A DNA stretch of 64,000 nucleotides from an uncultured Clostridia bacterium (GTDB lineage: Bacteria > Bacillota > Clostridia > Lachnospirales > Lachnospiraceae): positions 1 through 64,000 of the forward strand of contig CANRWA010000008.1 in assembly GCA_947643415.1 (NCBI GenBank). The letters run 5' to 3'. The position numbers were made by a program, and so were the translations under genes. Under the pieces are notes generated by a model. The model ran no database searches and was not told where the DNA came from. It saw only the letters and a program-made list of their open reading frames with translations. How positions within the stretch are numbered: the stretch's first letter is position 1; the number at the start of each line of letters is the position of its first letter. This document shows positions 33,356 through 42,533 of this stretch, one piece after another.

Positions 33356-33957
33356 AGATAGGAGAGGCAAGACAATTATATTCAGGTAAGATCCACGAAT
33401 ATCAGAATCAAAAACGGTCGCTGTCAATGCAGAAAAAAGAATTGGAAGAGAAGATCAAGCTGACGGAGAATGGCAAAGAAGTGTATGCAGATGAAGCAGT
33501 TTCGCTGGAACTGTCCTATGAAGCTGTCTCCAAGAAGTACGATGAATATCATAATTACATGGAACAGCTTATGGAGATGCACTCCGCTTATGCAAATCTT
33601 GAGTCAACGAAACAGCAGACAGAGGCGATGAAGGAAGAAGCGCAGGATCTGGCGAAGATTATGGAAGTAGCACGGCGGATCGCCAAGGGGGCAAAAGTGC
33701 CTGGCAAGGATGAGCAGAAGCTCATGGAATATAGTATGGAGATGTATCAGGCGGCGAAGAGTATGGCGATGATGAATGAACAGAAGGAAAAATACAAATC
33801 TCTGTGGAAGGATGATGAGGCACCGAAGGAAAATCCGGATCCAAGAGAGGTAGCGGATGGCCATGAAGCGCCAGCAGGTGAGCCGGAGGTCCAGAATGTG
33901 TCCGATACGATGGCTGCCGCTGCCGCAAGTGCAGGAGTGACGGCAGAACAGGGCTGA
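33352..33957 (+). CDS. Coiled-coil protein of unknown function
   Basis: This is a 201-residue soluble protein dominated by heptad-type helices from about residue 10 to 150 (for example SLSMQKKELEEKIKLTENG, YNLESTKQQ-like stretches with Glu, Lys and Gln) with a disordered Pro/Glu/Ala-rich tail ending AAAAASAGVTAEQG. It has no signal peptide. It overlaps the small protein gene by four bases and precedes a glycosyltransferase gene by 54 bases. I do not recognise the family. A scaffold or regulatory role is possible, but nothing in the sequence shows it. Confidence 0.7.
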   Translation: MKIGEARQLYSGKIHEYQNQKRSLSMQKKELEEKIKLTENGKEVYADEAVSLELSYEAVSKKYDEYHNYMEQLMEMHSAYANLESTKQQTEAMKEEAQDLAKIMEVARRIAKGAKVPGKDEQKLMEYSMEMYQAAKSMAMMNEQKEKYKSLWKDDEAPKENPDPREVADGHEAPAGEPEVQNVSDTMAAAAASAGVTAEQG

Positions 33958-34011
33958 CGGCCGGACCGAAAGGCAGCTTGCGCAAATATGTATGGAATAA
34001 GGAGAGCATAG

Positions 34012-35298
34012 ATGAATCCAATTGGAATTGTAATCTGTAATTATAATAAGAGAGACTTTGTTGTAGACTGTATCCGCAGCGTACAGGAAAGTAAGGTACA
34101 GAATTTTGATATCTATATGGTGGACAACGCCTCTGCTGATGACAGTGTAGAGGCTGTGAGGAAAGAATTTGGCGATTCTGTCACAATCCTGCAGAATAAA
34201 GAAAATCTGGGTGGCTCTGGTGGTTTTAATACAGGGCTTCGTGTCGTGAAAGAAAAGGGATACCAATATTTTGTCTGTCTGGATAATGATGTATTGGTGG
34301 ATGAAAATGCTATCCATGCCATGTATGAATATATGGAGGCAAATCCGGATGTGGGTATGGCAGGTTCGCGGGTGTATCATATGCAGATGCCGGACTATAT
34401 CCAGCAGTGTGGCCTTACGATTGATTTTGATCATTGTACGGCTCAGACACTATATGCAGATCAGCTTGAGGATGGGACGCTGCCAGAGGTGGTCGAATGT
34501 GACACTGTGGCTACCTGTTCGGTTATGATCCGGGGATCTTTGATCCGTGATACGGATGTTGGCATTATGCCAGAGGATAATTTTATTTATTGGGATGATA
34601 TGGAATGGGGACACCGGATGCACCTTGCCGGATACCGGACCGTCACACTGGCAGCGTCACAGGTTCTTCACCAGATGGGCGCCAATGTAAGACATGCCAA
34701 TACATTTATCAATTACTATATGTGGCGCAACCGCACGAATTTTTTTATGCGCTATGCGCCAGAGGAGAAGATGGATCAGATGAGTGTCCAGCTTCTGTCT
34801 GCCTTCTTTGATGCCATGTATGAGAGCCTGTTTCGGGAAGAGCACAATATCCGGCAGTCTTTATCCTATGCGCTGTTTGACGCTATGAGTGGGGTGCGGG
34901 GAAAAGCAGATGATTACAAGATACTGGAAAACGATGCCAATGATGATAAGCTGACAGCTTATGTGAAGGATAAAAAGAGTTACTGCATTATCCCGGATGG
35001 CCAGGAGGAAGATGCACTATATTTGAGAAATTTTCTTGTAAGTGTGAATCCGGCTATCCAAGAAGCGGCAAAGGAAGAGGCAGAGGTTATTCTTCATCTG
35101 TGCCCATATATTTTCAAAGTAAAAGATCTGTCAAGAAAAGAAATTTATATTGATCCGGACCGGAGCTGTATCATCACAGAAGAGGATGTGGAGATGGTCA
35201 GAAACTATGAGTATAGTAAGATGCTGTTTCTCTATATGAATCAGGGTATCTTTCTGGCGGCAGCGAAGAAATTGAGAGGGGAGAATTCAGGTGAATAA
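34012..35298 (+). CDS. Glycosyltransferase family 2 (rhamnosyltransferase-like)
   Basis: The first 250 residues form a GT-A glycosyltransferase: IVICNYNKRDF at the N-terminus, VDNASADDSV, the linker NLGGSGGFNTGL and the metal-binding D-x-D in CLDNDVLVD, followed by EDNFIYWDDMEWGHRM. This is the WbbL/rhamnosyltransferase-like branch. The C-terminal 130 residues are an acidic extension without a known domain. The enzyme would add a sugar to a lipid-linked or cell-wall polysaccharide. It has AAGGAG before the ATG, and the GH5 gene starts within its last eight bases. Confidence 0.88.
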   Translation: MNPIGIVICNYNKRDFVVDCIRSVQESKVQNFDIYMVDNASADDSVEAVRKEFGDSVTILQNKENLGGSGGFNTGLRVVKEKGYQYFVCLDNDVLVDENAIHAMYEYMEANPDVGMAGSRVYHMQMPDYIQQCGLTIDFDHCTAQTLYADQLEDGTLPEVVECDTVATCSVMIRGSLIRDTDVGIMPEDNFIYWDDMEWGHRMHLAGYRTVTLAASQVLHQMGANVRHANTFINYYMWRNRTNFFMRYAPEEKMDQMSVQLLSAFFDAMYESLFREEHNIRQSLSYALFDAMSGVRGKADDYKILENDANDDKLTAYVKDKKSYCIIPDGQEEDALYLRNFLVSVNPAIQEAAKEEAEVILHLCPYIFKVKDLSRKEIYIDPDRSCIITEEDVEMVRNYEYSKMLFLYMNQGIFLAAAKKLRGENSGE

Positions 35299-36259
35299 GT
35301 TTAGGATTATTCTGTTTTTTCTGGTGGTAATGGGAATGGCTTTTTGCACGAATACAGCCAGGGCGGCGACACCTGTGGAGAAATGGGGGCAGTTGTCTGT
35401 CAAAGGTACAAATATTGTGAATAAAAATGGGAAGAAGGTTCAGTTAAAGGGGGTCAGTACCCATGGCATTGCCTGGTTTCCCCAGTATGTAAATAAGTCA
35501 TGTTTTAAAAGTTTTAAGAAGATGGGAGTAAATACGATCCGTATTGCTTTCTATAGTGATCCGGGTTCTGGTTATACGACAGATCTGTATGGGAAAATAG
35601 ATGAGGGAGTAAAGTATGCCGATGAACTTGGTATGTATGTGATTCTTGACTGGCATATTCTGAATGATGGAAATCCCAAAACACATCAGACAGAGGCCCT
35701 AAAGTTTTTTACCCGTTTTGCGAAGAAATATAAGAATCGGAAAAATATCCTGTATGAAATATGCAATGAGCCAAATGGTGATGTGACCTGGGAGAGGGAT
35801 ATCCGCCCCTATGCCAATAAGGTGATTAAGAGAATCCGGAAATATGACAAAAAGAATATTATCATTGTAGGAACTCCTACATGGTCCCAGGATGTGGATG
35901 TGGCGGCGCAGAAACCACTGACCCAGAAAAATATTGCCTATTCCCTGCATTTTTATGCTGCGACACATACCGACTGGATCAGAGATAAGCTAAAGAAGGC
36001 GTATAAAATGGGGCTTCCAGTGCTTGTGACAGAGTTTAGTATCTGTGATGCTTCCGGCAATGGCGGCATTGATAAAAACAGTGCAAAAAAGTGGATGAAA
36101 CTGCTGAACCAGTACAAGATTGGTTATGTGGCATGGAATATATCCAATAAAAACGAGACTTCTGCCCTGATTAAATCCAACTGCCAGAAGACAGGGGATT
36201 TAACAAAAGGAAATCTGTCAGCATCTGGGAAATGGATTGCGGCGTGGTGGAAGAAATGA
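35291..36259 (+). CDS. Secreted glycoside hydrolase family 5 (cellulase-like)
   Basis: The 322-residue protein has a signal peptide (cleavage likely after TARA, about residue 25) and a complete GH5 barrel. Key parts are GVSTHGIAWFPQY, NTIRIAFY, YVILDWHI, the acid/base Glu160 in ICNEPNG and the nucleophile Glu248 in VTEFSIC. It would act outside the cell on beta-1,4-glucan or mannan; the exact substrate is not clear. The start codon is GTG, with GAGGGGAG upstream, overlapping the glycosyltransferase gene by eight bases. No carbohydrate-binding module or anchor is attached. Confidence 0.9.
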   Translation: MNKFRIILFFLVVMGMAFCTNTARAATPVEKWGQLSVKGTNIVNKNGKKVQLKGVSTHGIAWFPQYVNKSCFKSFKKMGVNTIRIAFYSDPGSGYTTDLYGKIDEGVKYADELGMYVILDWHILNDGNPKTHQTEALKFFTRFAKKYKNRKNILYEICNEPNGDVTWERDIRPYANKVIKRIRKYDKKNIIIVGTPTWSQDVDVAAQKPLTQKNIAYSLHFYAATHTDWIRDKLKKAYKMGLPVLVTEFSICDASGNGGIDKNSAKKWMKLLNQYKIGYVAWNISNKNETSALIKSNCQKTGDLTKGNLSASGKWIAAWWKK

Positions 36260-36269
36260 GAGGGTGTAT

Positions 36270-37130
36270 ATGAAAAGAATTATTGTTTTTCTGATAATAA
36301 TTTTCGTGATATTCAGTCTTATTTCGTGTGGGGAGACCATAAAGGATGATTCGGGGAAGACAGTTACTTCAGGTTATGCTGTGACAGAAATGTTGGTCAG
36401 CGGCAGTTCTTCTGATTCGGGACTGGATGCTTTGAAAAAAGATCAGAATAAGTACAAGTTTAATGATTACGAATCAGTCAGGTACGAAGATGTTGTCTGG
36501 ACCGCTATGAGTGAGAAAATGCCAAAGAGAGAATATAAGGAATTCTCTGAATATTTACCTGCCCTGACGGGAGAGATTGCTGTTCACTGGCAGGCTGAGG
36601 CTGATGGGGATGACGCATATAAAGAAGATGGGGTTCAGGGTCATGATCTGACGGTCCAGCAGATGTTTGATATAGTGAGAGAAGATTTTGAGATGGAAGA
36701 TCCCTCTTATGGTGAAGTGAGTTCGATTCTCTTTTGGGATATGACAGGAGATGGCGTGAAGGAGCTTGTGATGGAGACGCCATATGGTGCATACAGCCAT
36801 TTAATCATACATAGACAGGGAAATGAATTTTATGGAACAGCTTTCGTGCGCCGATGGTTTCAGATGCCGCAGAGAAGTGGATATTTCTGGGTAGGAAAGG
36901 GAGTTGGATACTGGTGTTATCTGACTTTTAAGGATGAAAAATATGATATAATATCTGTGGCTGGGATTCAACAGGGGACAAAAGGGAATAGCGCTGATAT
37001 TCTGGAAGAATATTATATTCAGGATAAAAGAGTGAATGAGAAAGAATATAAAGAGTGGGAAAAAGAGAATCTGACCGGGGAGATCAAAGAGTACGAGCTG
37101 CCTGTGAAAGAGGAAGTGAAATATGAATAA
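36270..37130 (+). CDS. Lipoprotein of unknown function
   Basis: This is a 286-residue lipoprotein with a long hydrophobic signal and the lipobox LISCG (cysteine at residue 20). A Ser/Asp/Gly-rich linker is followed by an acidic domain including a segment FWDMTGDGVKELVMETPYG, which looks like an FG-GAP/EF-hand-like acidic loop, and WVGKGVGYWCYLTF. The start at 36270 follows the GH5 stop by ten bases. No domain name can be given with certainty. It closes the cluster that begins at 33179. Confidence 0.7.
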   Translation: MKRIIVFLIIIFVIFSLISCGETIKDDSGKTVTSGYAVTEMLVSGSSSDSGLDALKKDQNKYKFNDYESVRYEDVVWTAMSEKMPKREYKEFSEYLPALTGEIAVHWQAEADGDDAYKEDGVQGHDLTVQQMFDIVREDFEMEDPSYGEVSSILFWDMTGDGVKELVMETPYGAYSHLIIHRQGNEFYGTAFVRRWFQMPQRSGYFWVGKGVGYWCYLTFKDEKYDIISVAGIQQGTKGNSADILEEYYIQDKRVNEKEYKEWEKENLTGEIKEYELPVKEEVKYE

Positions 37131-37145
37131 TAATGAAATAAACAG

Positions 37146-37176
37146 AGTGGCAATGGTACAGTCTGCCATTGCCACT
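37146..37176. terminator. Hairpin between convergent genes
   Basis: AGTGGCAATGG (37146-37156) and CCATTGCCACT (37166-37176) are perfect complements with a nine-base loop. It lies between the lipoprotein stop and the glmS stop. T-runs are weak on both sides. Confidence 0.55.
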
Positions 37177-37184
37177 ATCAATAA

Positions 37185-39005
37185 CTATTCTACTGTCACA
37201 CTCTTAGCCAAGTTTCTCGGCTGGTCTACATTCAGCCCTTTTTCTACTGCTACATAATAAGCAAGATACTGCAGGATCACTACACTTACAAATGGCGTGA
37301 AGAGGGGATCTGTATCAGGAAGTACCACCTGATGGTCACACAGGGCGGCATCCACCGATGCATCCGGTCCAGTGACAAGAATGACTTTTGCCCCACGGGA
37401 ACGGACTTCCTGTACATTAGAGATCATCTTGGCGAAGACATCCGGCTGTGTGGCTACCGCAATGACAGGAACATTGTCTGTGATGAGGGATATCGTTCCA
37501 TGCTTTAACTCTCCAGCGGCATATGCTTCTGAGTGGATATAGCTGATCTCCTTTAATTTCAGGGAACCCTCACAGGAGAGGGCATAGTCGAGTCCTCTTC
37601 CCAGAAAGAAAATATCATCGTTTCGGGCGATCCGTTTTGCTATATTTTCTAATTGGGTATCATATCCCAGCGCTTCCTCTACTTTATCTACGGTTTCCAT
37701 GAGTTTTGTCATATAATCGGATGCTTCTGCCTCTGTTATCTTTTTGATGACAAGGGCAAGGCGGAGAGCGATCAGATACATAACAGAGAGCTGTACACTA
37801 TAGGCCTTTGTGCTGGCAACAGCAATCTCCGGACCAGCATGTGTATAGAGGACATAATCACTTTCCCTTGCGATGGAAGAACCTTTTACATTTACGACAG
37901 AGAGAGTTTTGGCACCCCGTTCTTTTGCCAGCCGCAGGGCAGCAAGGGTATCCGCAGTTTCTCCTGACTGGGATATTGTGATAAATAAAGTGTGTTCATC
38001 CATAATGGGATCCTGATAGCGGAATTCAGAAGCAATCTCCACTGTAACAGGAATGCGGCAGAGGCGTTCGATCATATTTCTCCCGATGAGGCCGGCATGC
38101 ATCGCTGTGCCACATGCTGTGATGAGGATGCGGTTAATATTTTCAAAAATATCATCCCCGACTTCATCTGCGCTGAAATCTGGAAGTCCATCTACCATGC
38201 GGGGGCGGATCGTATTCAGGAGTGCTGTGGGCTGGTCGTGGATCTCTTTCATCATAAAGTAGTCATAACCGCCTTTTTTGGCAGCCGCCATATCCCATCC
38301 GATGTGATGGATATGGGGACTGTAGATCTCACCTGTCTCATCTTTTACGATGATCTCATCCCTGGTCATTTTTGCAATATGGCCTTCTTTTAATACAAAG
38401 TAATGTTTTGTATGGCTTACCAGTGCTACCATATCAGAGGCAACAAGAGAACCCTTATCCGTATGGGCCGCCACCAATGGGCTGCCGTTCCGTATGGCAT
38501 AGATGGTTTCCGGAATATCCGAGAACATAATACAGAACCCATAGGCGCCTTCCAGTTTGGAGACCGCCATTCGGATGGCGGCTTCCGGATCTCCTTTGTA
38601 GCAGTCATCAATCACCATGGCAGCGATCTCAGAGTCCGTCTGGGAAATTGGTTTCTTTCCCTTTTCTTCCAGTTCATCCTGAAGTTCCTTATAATTTTCA
38701 ATAATACCGTTGTGGATCAGGGTAACACGTCCTGCCGTATGGGGATGGGAATTCGTATCAGATACCCCCCCATGGGTTGCCCAACGGGTATGGCCGATGC
38801 CGCAGGTGGCTTCCTCCTTGCCGGCTGCTGATACTTTTTCACGGAGGCAGGAAACCTTTCCTACTGTTTTGATCGTTTTTATCATATTGCTGGCAAAATA
38901 AGAGATGCCAGCACTGTCATAGCCCCGGTACTCCAGAGCCTGTAATCCATTGATCAGAGTTTTTTTTGCGTTTTTGTGTCCAACACATCCAATAATTCCA
39001 CACAT
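37185..39005 (-). CDS. glmS: Glutamine-fructose-6-phosphate aminotransferase (isomerizing)
   Basis: GlmS makes glucosamine-6-phosphate from fructose-6-phosphate and glutamine, feeding peptidoglycan synthesis. The 606 residues comprise an N-terminal glutaminase beginning MCGIIG (Cys2 nucleophile), GHTRWATHGGVSD and two SIS domains (ITISQSGETADTL; VASTKAYSVQ), ending in the typical NLAKSVTVE. The start at 39005 is fixed by Cys2 and an AAAGGAGA eight bases upstream. The promoter at 39035-39063 leaves a leader of only about 20-25 bases. Confidence 0.97.
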   Translation of the reverse strand: MCGIIGCVGHKNAKKTLINGLQALEYRGYDSAGISYFASNMIKTIKTVGKVSCLREKVSAAGKEEATCGIGHTRWATHGGVSDTNSHPHTAGRVTLIHNGIIENYKELQDELEEKGKKPISQTDSEIAAMVIDDCYKGDPEAAIRMAVSKLEGAYGFCIMFSDIPETIYAIRNGSPLVAAHTDKGSLVASDMVALVSHTKHYFVLKEGHIAKMTRDEIIVKDETGEIYSPHIHHIGWDMAAAKKGGYDYFMMKEIHDQPTALLNTIRPRMVDGLPDFSADEVGDDIFENINRILITACGTAMHAGLIGRNMIERLCRIPVTVEIASEFRYQDPIMDEHTLFITISQSGETADTLAALRLAKERGAKTLSVVNVKGSSIARESDYVLYTHAGPEIAVASTKAYSVQLSVMYLIALRLALVIKKITEAEASDYMTKLMETVDKVEEALGYDTQLENIAKRIARNDDIFFLGRGLDYALSCEGSLKLKEISYIHSEAYAAGELKHGTISLITDNVPVIAVATQPDVFAKMISNVQEVRSRGAKVILVTGPDASVDAALCDHQVVLPDTDPLFTPFVSVVILQYLAYYVAVEKGLNVDQPRNLAKSVTVE

Positions 39006-39034
39006 ATTCAAATCTCCTTTCTATATACTATGAA

Positions 39035-39063
39035 ATCCTAGCATTGCTGGTGAATAAAGTCAA
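39035..39063 (-). promoter_or_regulatory. glmS promoter
   Basis: On the minus strand TTGACT (39058-39063), a 17-base spacer and TAGGAT (39035-39040). The resulting short leader has no room for a glmS ribozyme. Confidence 0.65.
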
Positions 39064-39128
39064 GCAAAATATATAAGACAAAAAATTGACAAATTTTTTG
39101 AAATTCTATAGCCTGTCATGAAAAAATA

Positions 39129-39249
39129 TGTTATACTATATATAAAATTTTTAGAAGATATGGATTTAGTAACTGTCAACTGTTTTTACCGCGAAGCTGG
39201 CGGGAAGTTAAGGCTATTTATATAGCAATCTGATATCAGAAAAGCTTTT
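39129..39249 (+). promoter_or_regulatory. Extended -10 promoter and structured leader of the sugar-binding protein gene
   Basis: An extended -10 (TG-T-TATACT, 39129-39137) starts a leader of about 110 bases with four successive hairpin or palindrome elements: CCGC/GCGG (39189-39203), GCTAT/ATAGC (39213-39226), CTGATATCAG (39230-39239) and AAAAGCTTTT (39240-39249). No known riboswitch core was recognised. Confidence 0.45.
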
Positions 39250-39254
39250 GGGAT

Positions 39255-40364
39255 ATGAAAAAGAAATTTTTACCGTTGCTGTTGATCGCAGCTCTTTCAT
39301 TGACTGGCTGTGCTGCCGGGACACAGGAGTCCTATTCAACCAAGGTTAAGACAAGTGAAGAACAGATCCTTGTTTCTTCGCAGTTTGGTTCAGGTGATGT
39401 GGTGGCAGATGCTGGAGGGGCTTCCAAAGAGGATAAAAAGGATCAGGAGTCTAAGTCTGAAGACAGTAAGGAACCCTCATCATCTTCTGGTGATGCTCCG
39501 AATGTTTGGTTCATCAATAATGCAAATGGCATTGGGTGGTCGGCAGCCCTTACCACAAGCATGAATGGAACCTTTGATACCGATGCGTATGATTATACTT
39601 TTGTAGATGGTCAGGGAAAGTTTGAAGTTCAGATTGATGCAATGAAGAATGCGATTGCAGATAAAGCAGATGTCATCTGTCTTGATCCGATCCAGGAGGA
39701 TGGATTTGATGATGTCTTAAAGGAAGCAAAGGAAGCCGGCTGTAAAGTGTTCCTTGTAGACAGAATGGTATCTGCAGATAAGAGCCTGTATGAGGGATGG
39801 CTTGGTTCCAATTTTGACCTTGAGGGTGAGAATGCGGGTAAATGGCTGGTAGAGAAGGCAGACGGAAAGAAGATGAATATTGTGGTGCTTCAGGGCGGAA
39901 AGGGAGCATCTGCCCAGATTGGACGGCATGACGGATTTAACAGGATCATTAAGAAGAATAAGAATTTTAAAATTCTTGCAGAAGAGCTGGCTGACTTCGA
40001 TAAGGCAAAGGCAAAGACTCTTATGTCAAAATATCTGGATAAATATGGAGATAAGATTGATGTTATCGTGACGCATAACGATACGATGTGTTATGGAGTA
40101 ATAGAAACCTTAAAAGAAAAGAATATTGATCCAAATAAATACATAATCATTTCTTTTGATGGAGAGGCAGAGGTATTTAAGCTGATGGTAGATAATGCAA
40201 AGGTGGATCTCTGTGTGGAATGTAATCCTCTTCTTGGCCCTGCTACAGAAAAGTTAGTTGCCAAAATGGTTGCCGGTGAGAAGATAGATAAAACGAATTA
40301 TGTAGACGAAGGAGTGTTCACTGCTGATATGGCAGCGGCAGAGCTTCCAAACCGTCAGTACTAA
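39255..40364 (+). CDS. Sugar-binding lipoprotein (galactose/ribose-type), chemotaxis partner
   Basis: This 369-residue lipoprotein has a clear lipobox (SLTGC, Cys19), a Ser/Lys/Glu-rich linker to about residue 85 and a type I periplasmic-binding fold: NNANGIGWSAALTTSM, CLDPIQEDGFDDVL, VFLVDRMVSADK, VVLQGGKGAS, VTHNDTMCYGVIE and IISFDGEAEVFKLM. These features match galactose/glucose and ribose-binding proteins. No permease or ATPase gene is adjacent. Instead a methyl-accepting chemotaxis protein follows after 53 bases with a hairpin between, so the protein probably delivers a bound sugar to the chemoreceptor. Confidence 0.85.
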   Translation: MKKKFLPLLLIAALSLTGCAAGTQESYSTKVKTSEEQILVSSQFGSGDVVADAGGASKEDKKDQESKSEDSKEPSSSSGDAPNVWFINNANGIGWSAALTTSMNGTFDTDAYDYTFVDGQGKFEVQIDAMKNAIADKADVICLDPIQEDGFDDVLKEAKEAGCKVFLVDRMVSADKSLYEGWLGSNFDLEGENAGKWLVEKADGKKMNIVVLQGGKGASAQIGRHDGFNRIIKKNKNFKILAEELADFDKAKAKTLMSKYLDKYGDKIDVIVTHNDTMCYGVIETLKEKNIDPNKYIIISFDGEAEVFKLMVDNAKVDLCVECNPLLGPATEKLVAKMVAGEKIDKTNYVDEGVFTADMAAAELPNRQY

Positions 40365-40370
40365 ATGAAA

Positions 40371-40390
40371 ATGCCTGTGAGTTCAGGCAT
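40371..40390 (+). other. Intercistronic hairpin between binding protein and chemoreceptor
   Basis: ATGCCTG and CAGGCAT pair around a six-base loop immediately after the stop. Without a T-run it may protect the upstream message or lower readthrough, giving more binding protein than receptor. Confidence 0.55.
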
Positions 40391-40417
40391 CCTCAGACAT
40401 GAAAGTAGGTGTATTTA

Positions 40418-42472
40418 TTGCGTAATAAAGAAAAGATGATGGATTCTCCCCGGAAGGCAGGCAAAGGTTCCTTTACTTTCCTGAATCCTGTTAAGAGTGT
40501 GATTGCCCGCGGATATTATACTGCGCTGCTGTCTATTATCGTTATACTGGTAGCTTCTTATTTGACTACAATTCCTGGTTCCCGGAGTTCCCTGTCAGAC
40601 CAGGCAGAAAATAACATGCTGGACCTGTCTCAGTCATATATTAAGATTTTAGAGGCCAGAATCAGCGCGATCAATAACACAGCAGAATATATGAATACAG
40701 ATGGTGATTTTTATAGCTGTCTGATACAGGGAGGAGAACCATCCCTGATCACAGCGAACCTGAAGTCTTTCATTAAGGACAATCCAAGTTATTTGTCTGC
40801 GGCAGTCTATGATAAGGATGGCAAATTTGTCACTGCATCAGAGGACAGCTTTTCAAAGGACAGTAATCCGTATTATGTGAATGCTGCCTTATCTCTGAAA
40901 CAGCCAATGCAGAGTGATTATCTTAAGGTGGGGGATGAAAACTGTATTGTATGTGCGGTACCATTGATCAATGCGGATACATTATTTGGATGTGTTGCTA
41001 TTGTTGTTCCGGTACAGAGTTTTACATCTGAGCTTGCCTCAGTTAAATTGCAGAATACAGAATCCAGTTTTGCATATCTGCTGACTCCTCTTGGCCATTT
41101 TATATATCATCCTGAAAGTGAGTATATAGGCAAGATCACAGGGGAAGATGTCATACGTGATCTGATTGCGCAGGGAAATGTTGTATCAGCAGTGGTGCAT
41201 TTTAACTATGAAGGAGAGAAAATTGCAGGTCTGGCAACCTCTACAACAAATGGCTGGACACTGATTATTCAGGCAGATAAGAGTGAGCTTTTGAAGCCTG
41301 TCAATAATACAGCAGTTAAATCCATTATTATCTGTATTATTATTGCTATCATTGTATCGGTTTTTGCATATCTTGCTATATATATATTCCTGCGTCCGAT
41401 TGCCCTGATGACAAAGGAGATCACAAGTATATCTTCTCTGGATTTTACATCAACCAAATCAATTGATAAACTTACTAAGGAGCAGACTGAGATTGGTACA
41501 ATGGCACGGGAGATCCGGAAGATGCATGACAATATTAAAAATGTGATCAGCGATCTGAATGATGTCACAGAAAAAATCAGTTCTGGCAGTACAACACTGA
41601 GCGATATTGCTGCCAGCCTTACCGATTGCTCCTCGGAAAATTCTGCAGTATCCGAACAGCTTGCATCGGGAATGGAACAGACGACAAATACAGTCAGTGC
41701 TATTAAGGGACAGGTGGATACCATTAAGAGCCGTACTGTGGAGATTAACAGACAATCACATAGCACAATCCAGCTTTCGGATACGATCATGGACCGTGCT
41801 ACCAATGCCAGGCAGTCTGCGATGCAGGCAGCAGACAGTACACGTGATATGTACAGTAAAGTTAATGTGGAAGCCCGTGCTGCCCTGGAGCAGTCAAAGG
41901 CGGTAGCAAAGATCAATGACCTGACAGAGAATATTCTTGATATTGCTGAGCAGACCTCCCTTCTTGCCCTGAACGCAAATATCGAGGCGGCGAAATCAGG
42001 TAAATATGGGAAGGGTTTTGCTGTTGTGGCAAAAGAGATCAGTAAACTTGCAGAGCAGTCATCTGAGACAGCTACTAATATCAGCGCTATCATTATTGAA
42101 GTGACTACGGCTGTGAATAATATTGATGCCTGTCTGACTAAGACTCTTGAATTTATGGATGTATCTGTTATGAAGGATTATGATAATTTTACAGAGATCA
42201 GCAATACCTATCATCAGGATGCCAAATCTTTTCAGTCCACTCTGACGGAGATTACACACTCCCTGAAGAGCCTTGAGACGGCAACCAATGATATTGCCAT
42301 GGCGGTTTCCGGAATGACAGAAACGATTAATGAATCTTCGGAGGGGATTGTGACAATTGCCAGCAGGTCTGGTGAAGTTGTGAATTTGTCTGATAATACA
42401 TATAATCAGGTTAAGTTAAATGGTGAGATGTCGGATATCCTACAAGGAATCGTGGATAAATTCAAGTTATAG
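40418..42472 (+). CDS. Methyl-accepting chemotaxis protein
   Basis: This is a transmembrane chemoreceptor of 684 residues. TM1 covers about residues 33-52 and TM2 about 297-325; the outer region between them (about 245 residues) looks like a dCache-type sensor (AAVYDKDGKFVTA, GWTLIIQADKSELL). HAMP follows TM2, and the signalling hairpin contains the conserved EQTSLLALNANIEAAKSG and KGFAVVAKEISKLAEQ (about 506-548). TTG at 40418 is chosen because AGGTG lies seven bases ahead; ATG at 40436 is an alternative. The paired sugar-binding lipoprotein suggests an indirect sugar sensor. No che genes are in the window. Confidence 0.92.
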   Translation: MRNKEKMMDSPRKAGKGSFTFLNPVKSVIARGYYTALLSIIVILVASYLTTIPGSRSSLSDQAENNMLDLSQSYIKILEARISAINNTAEYMNTDGDFYSCLIQGGEPSLITANLKSFIKDNPSYLSAAVYDKDGKFVTASEDSFSKDSNPYYVNAALSLKQPMQSDYLKVGDENCIVCAVPLINADTLFGCVAIVVPVQSFTSELASVKLQNTESSFAYLLTPLGHFIYHPESEYIGKITGEDVIRDLIAQGNVVSAVVHFNYEGEKIAGLATSTTNGWTLIIQADKSELLKPVNNTAVKSIIICIIIAIIVSVFAYLAIYIFLRPIALMTKEITSISSLDFTSTKSIDKLTKEQTEIGTMAREIRKMHDNIKNVISDLNDVTEKISSGSTTLSDIAASLTDCSSENSAVSEQLASGMEQTTNTVSAIKGQVDTIKSRTVEINRQSHSTIQLSDTIMDRATNARQSAMQAADSTRDMYSKVNVEARAALEQSKAVAKINDLTENILDIAEQTSLLALNANIEAAKSGKYGKGFAVVAKEISKLAEQSSETATNISAIIIEVTTAVNNIDACLTKTLEFMDVSVMKDYDNFTEISNTYHQDAKSFQSTLTEITHSLKSLETATNDIAMAVSGMTETINESSEGIVTIASRSGEVVNLSDNTYNQVKLNGEMSDILQGIVDKFKL

Positions 42473-42533
42473 ATTGGCGCCATTAAGCTAAATTGGTGAG
42501 AATAGTGATATTTTATAGATGACAAGTTATGGG

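Noticed and set aside
39181-39230. Resemblance of the leader to a c-di-GMP-I (GEMM) riboswitch
   Set aside because: The spacing of a stem followed by GGGAAGTTAAGG looks superficially similar, but the conserved core (GACGCAAAGCC type) and GNRA loop are absent.
39064-39254. Possible glmS ribozyme upstream of glmS
   Set aside because: No match to the conserved core was seen and the predicted promoter is downstream of this region.
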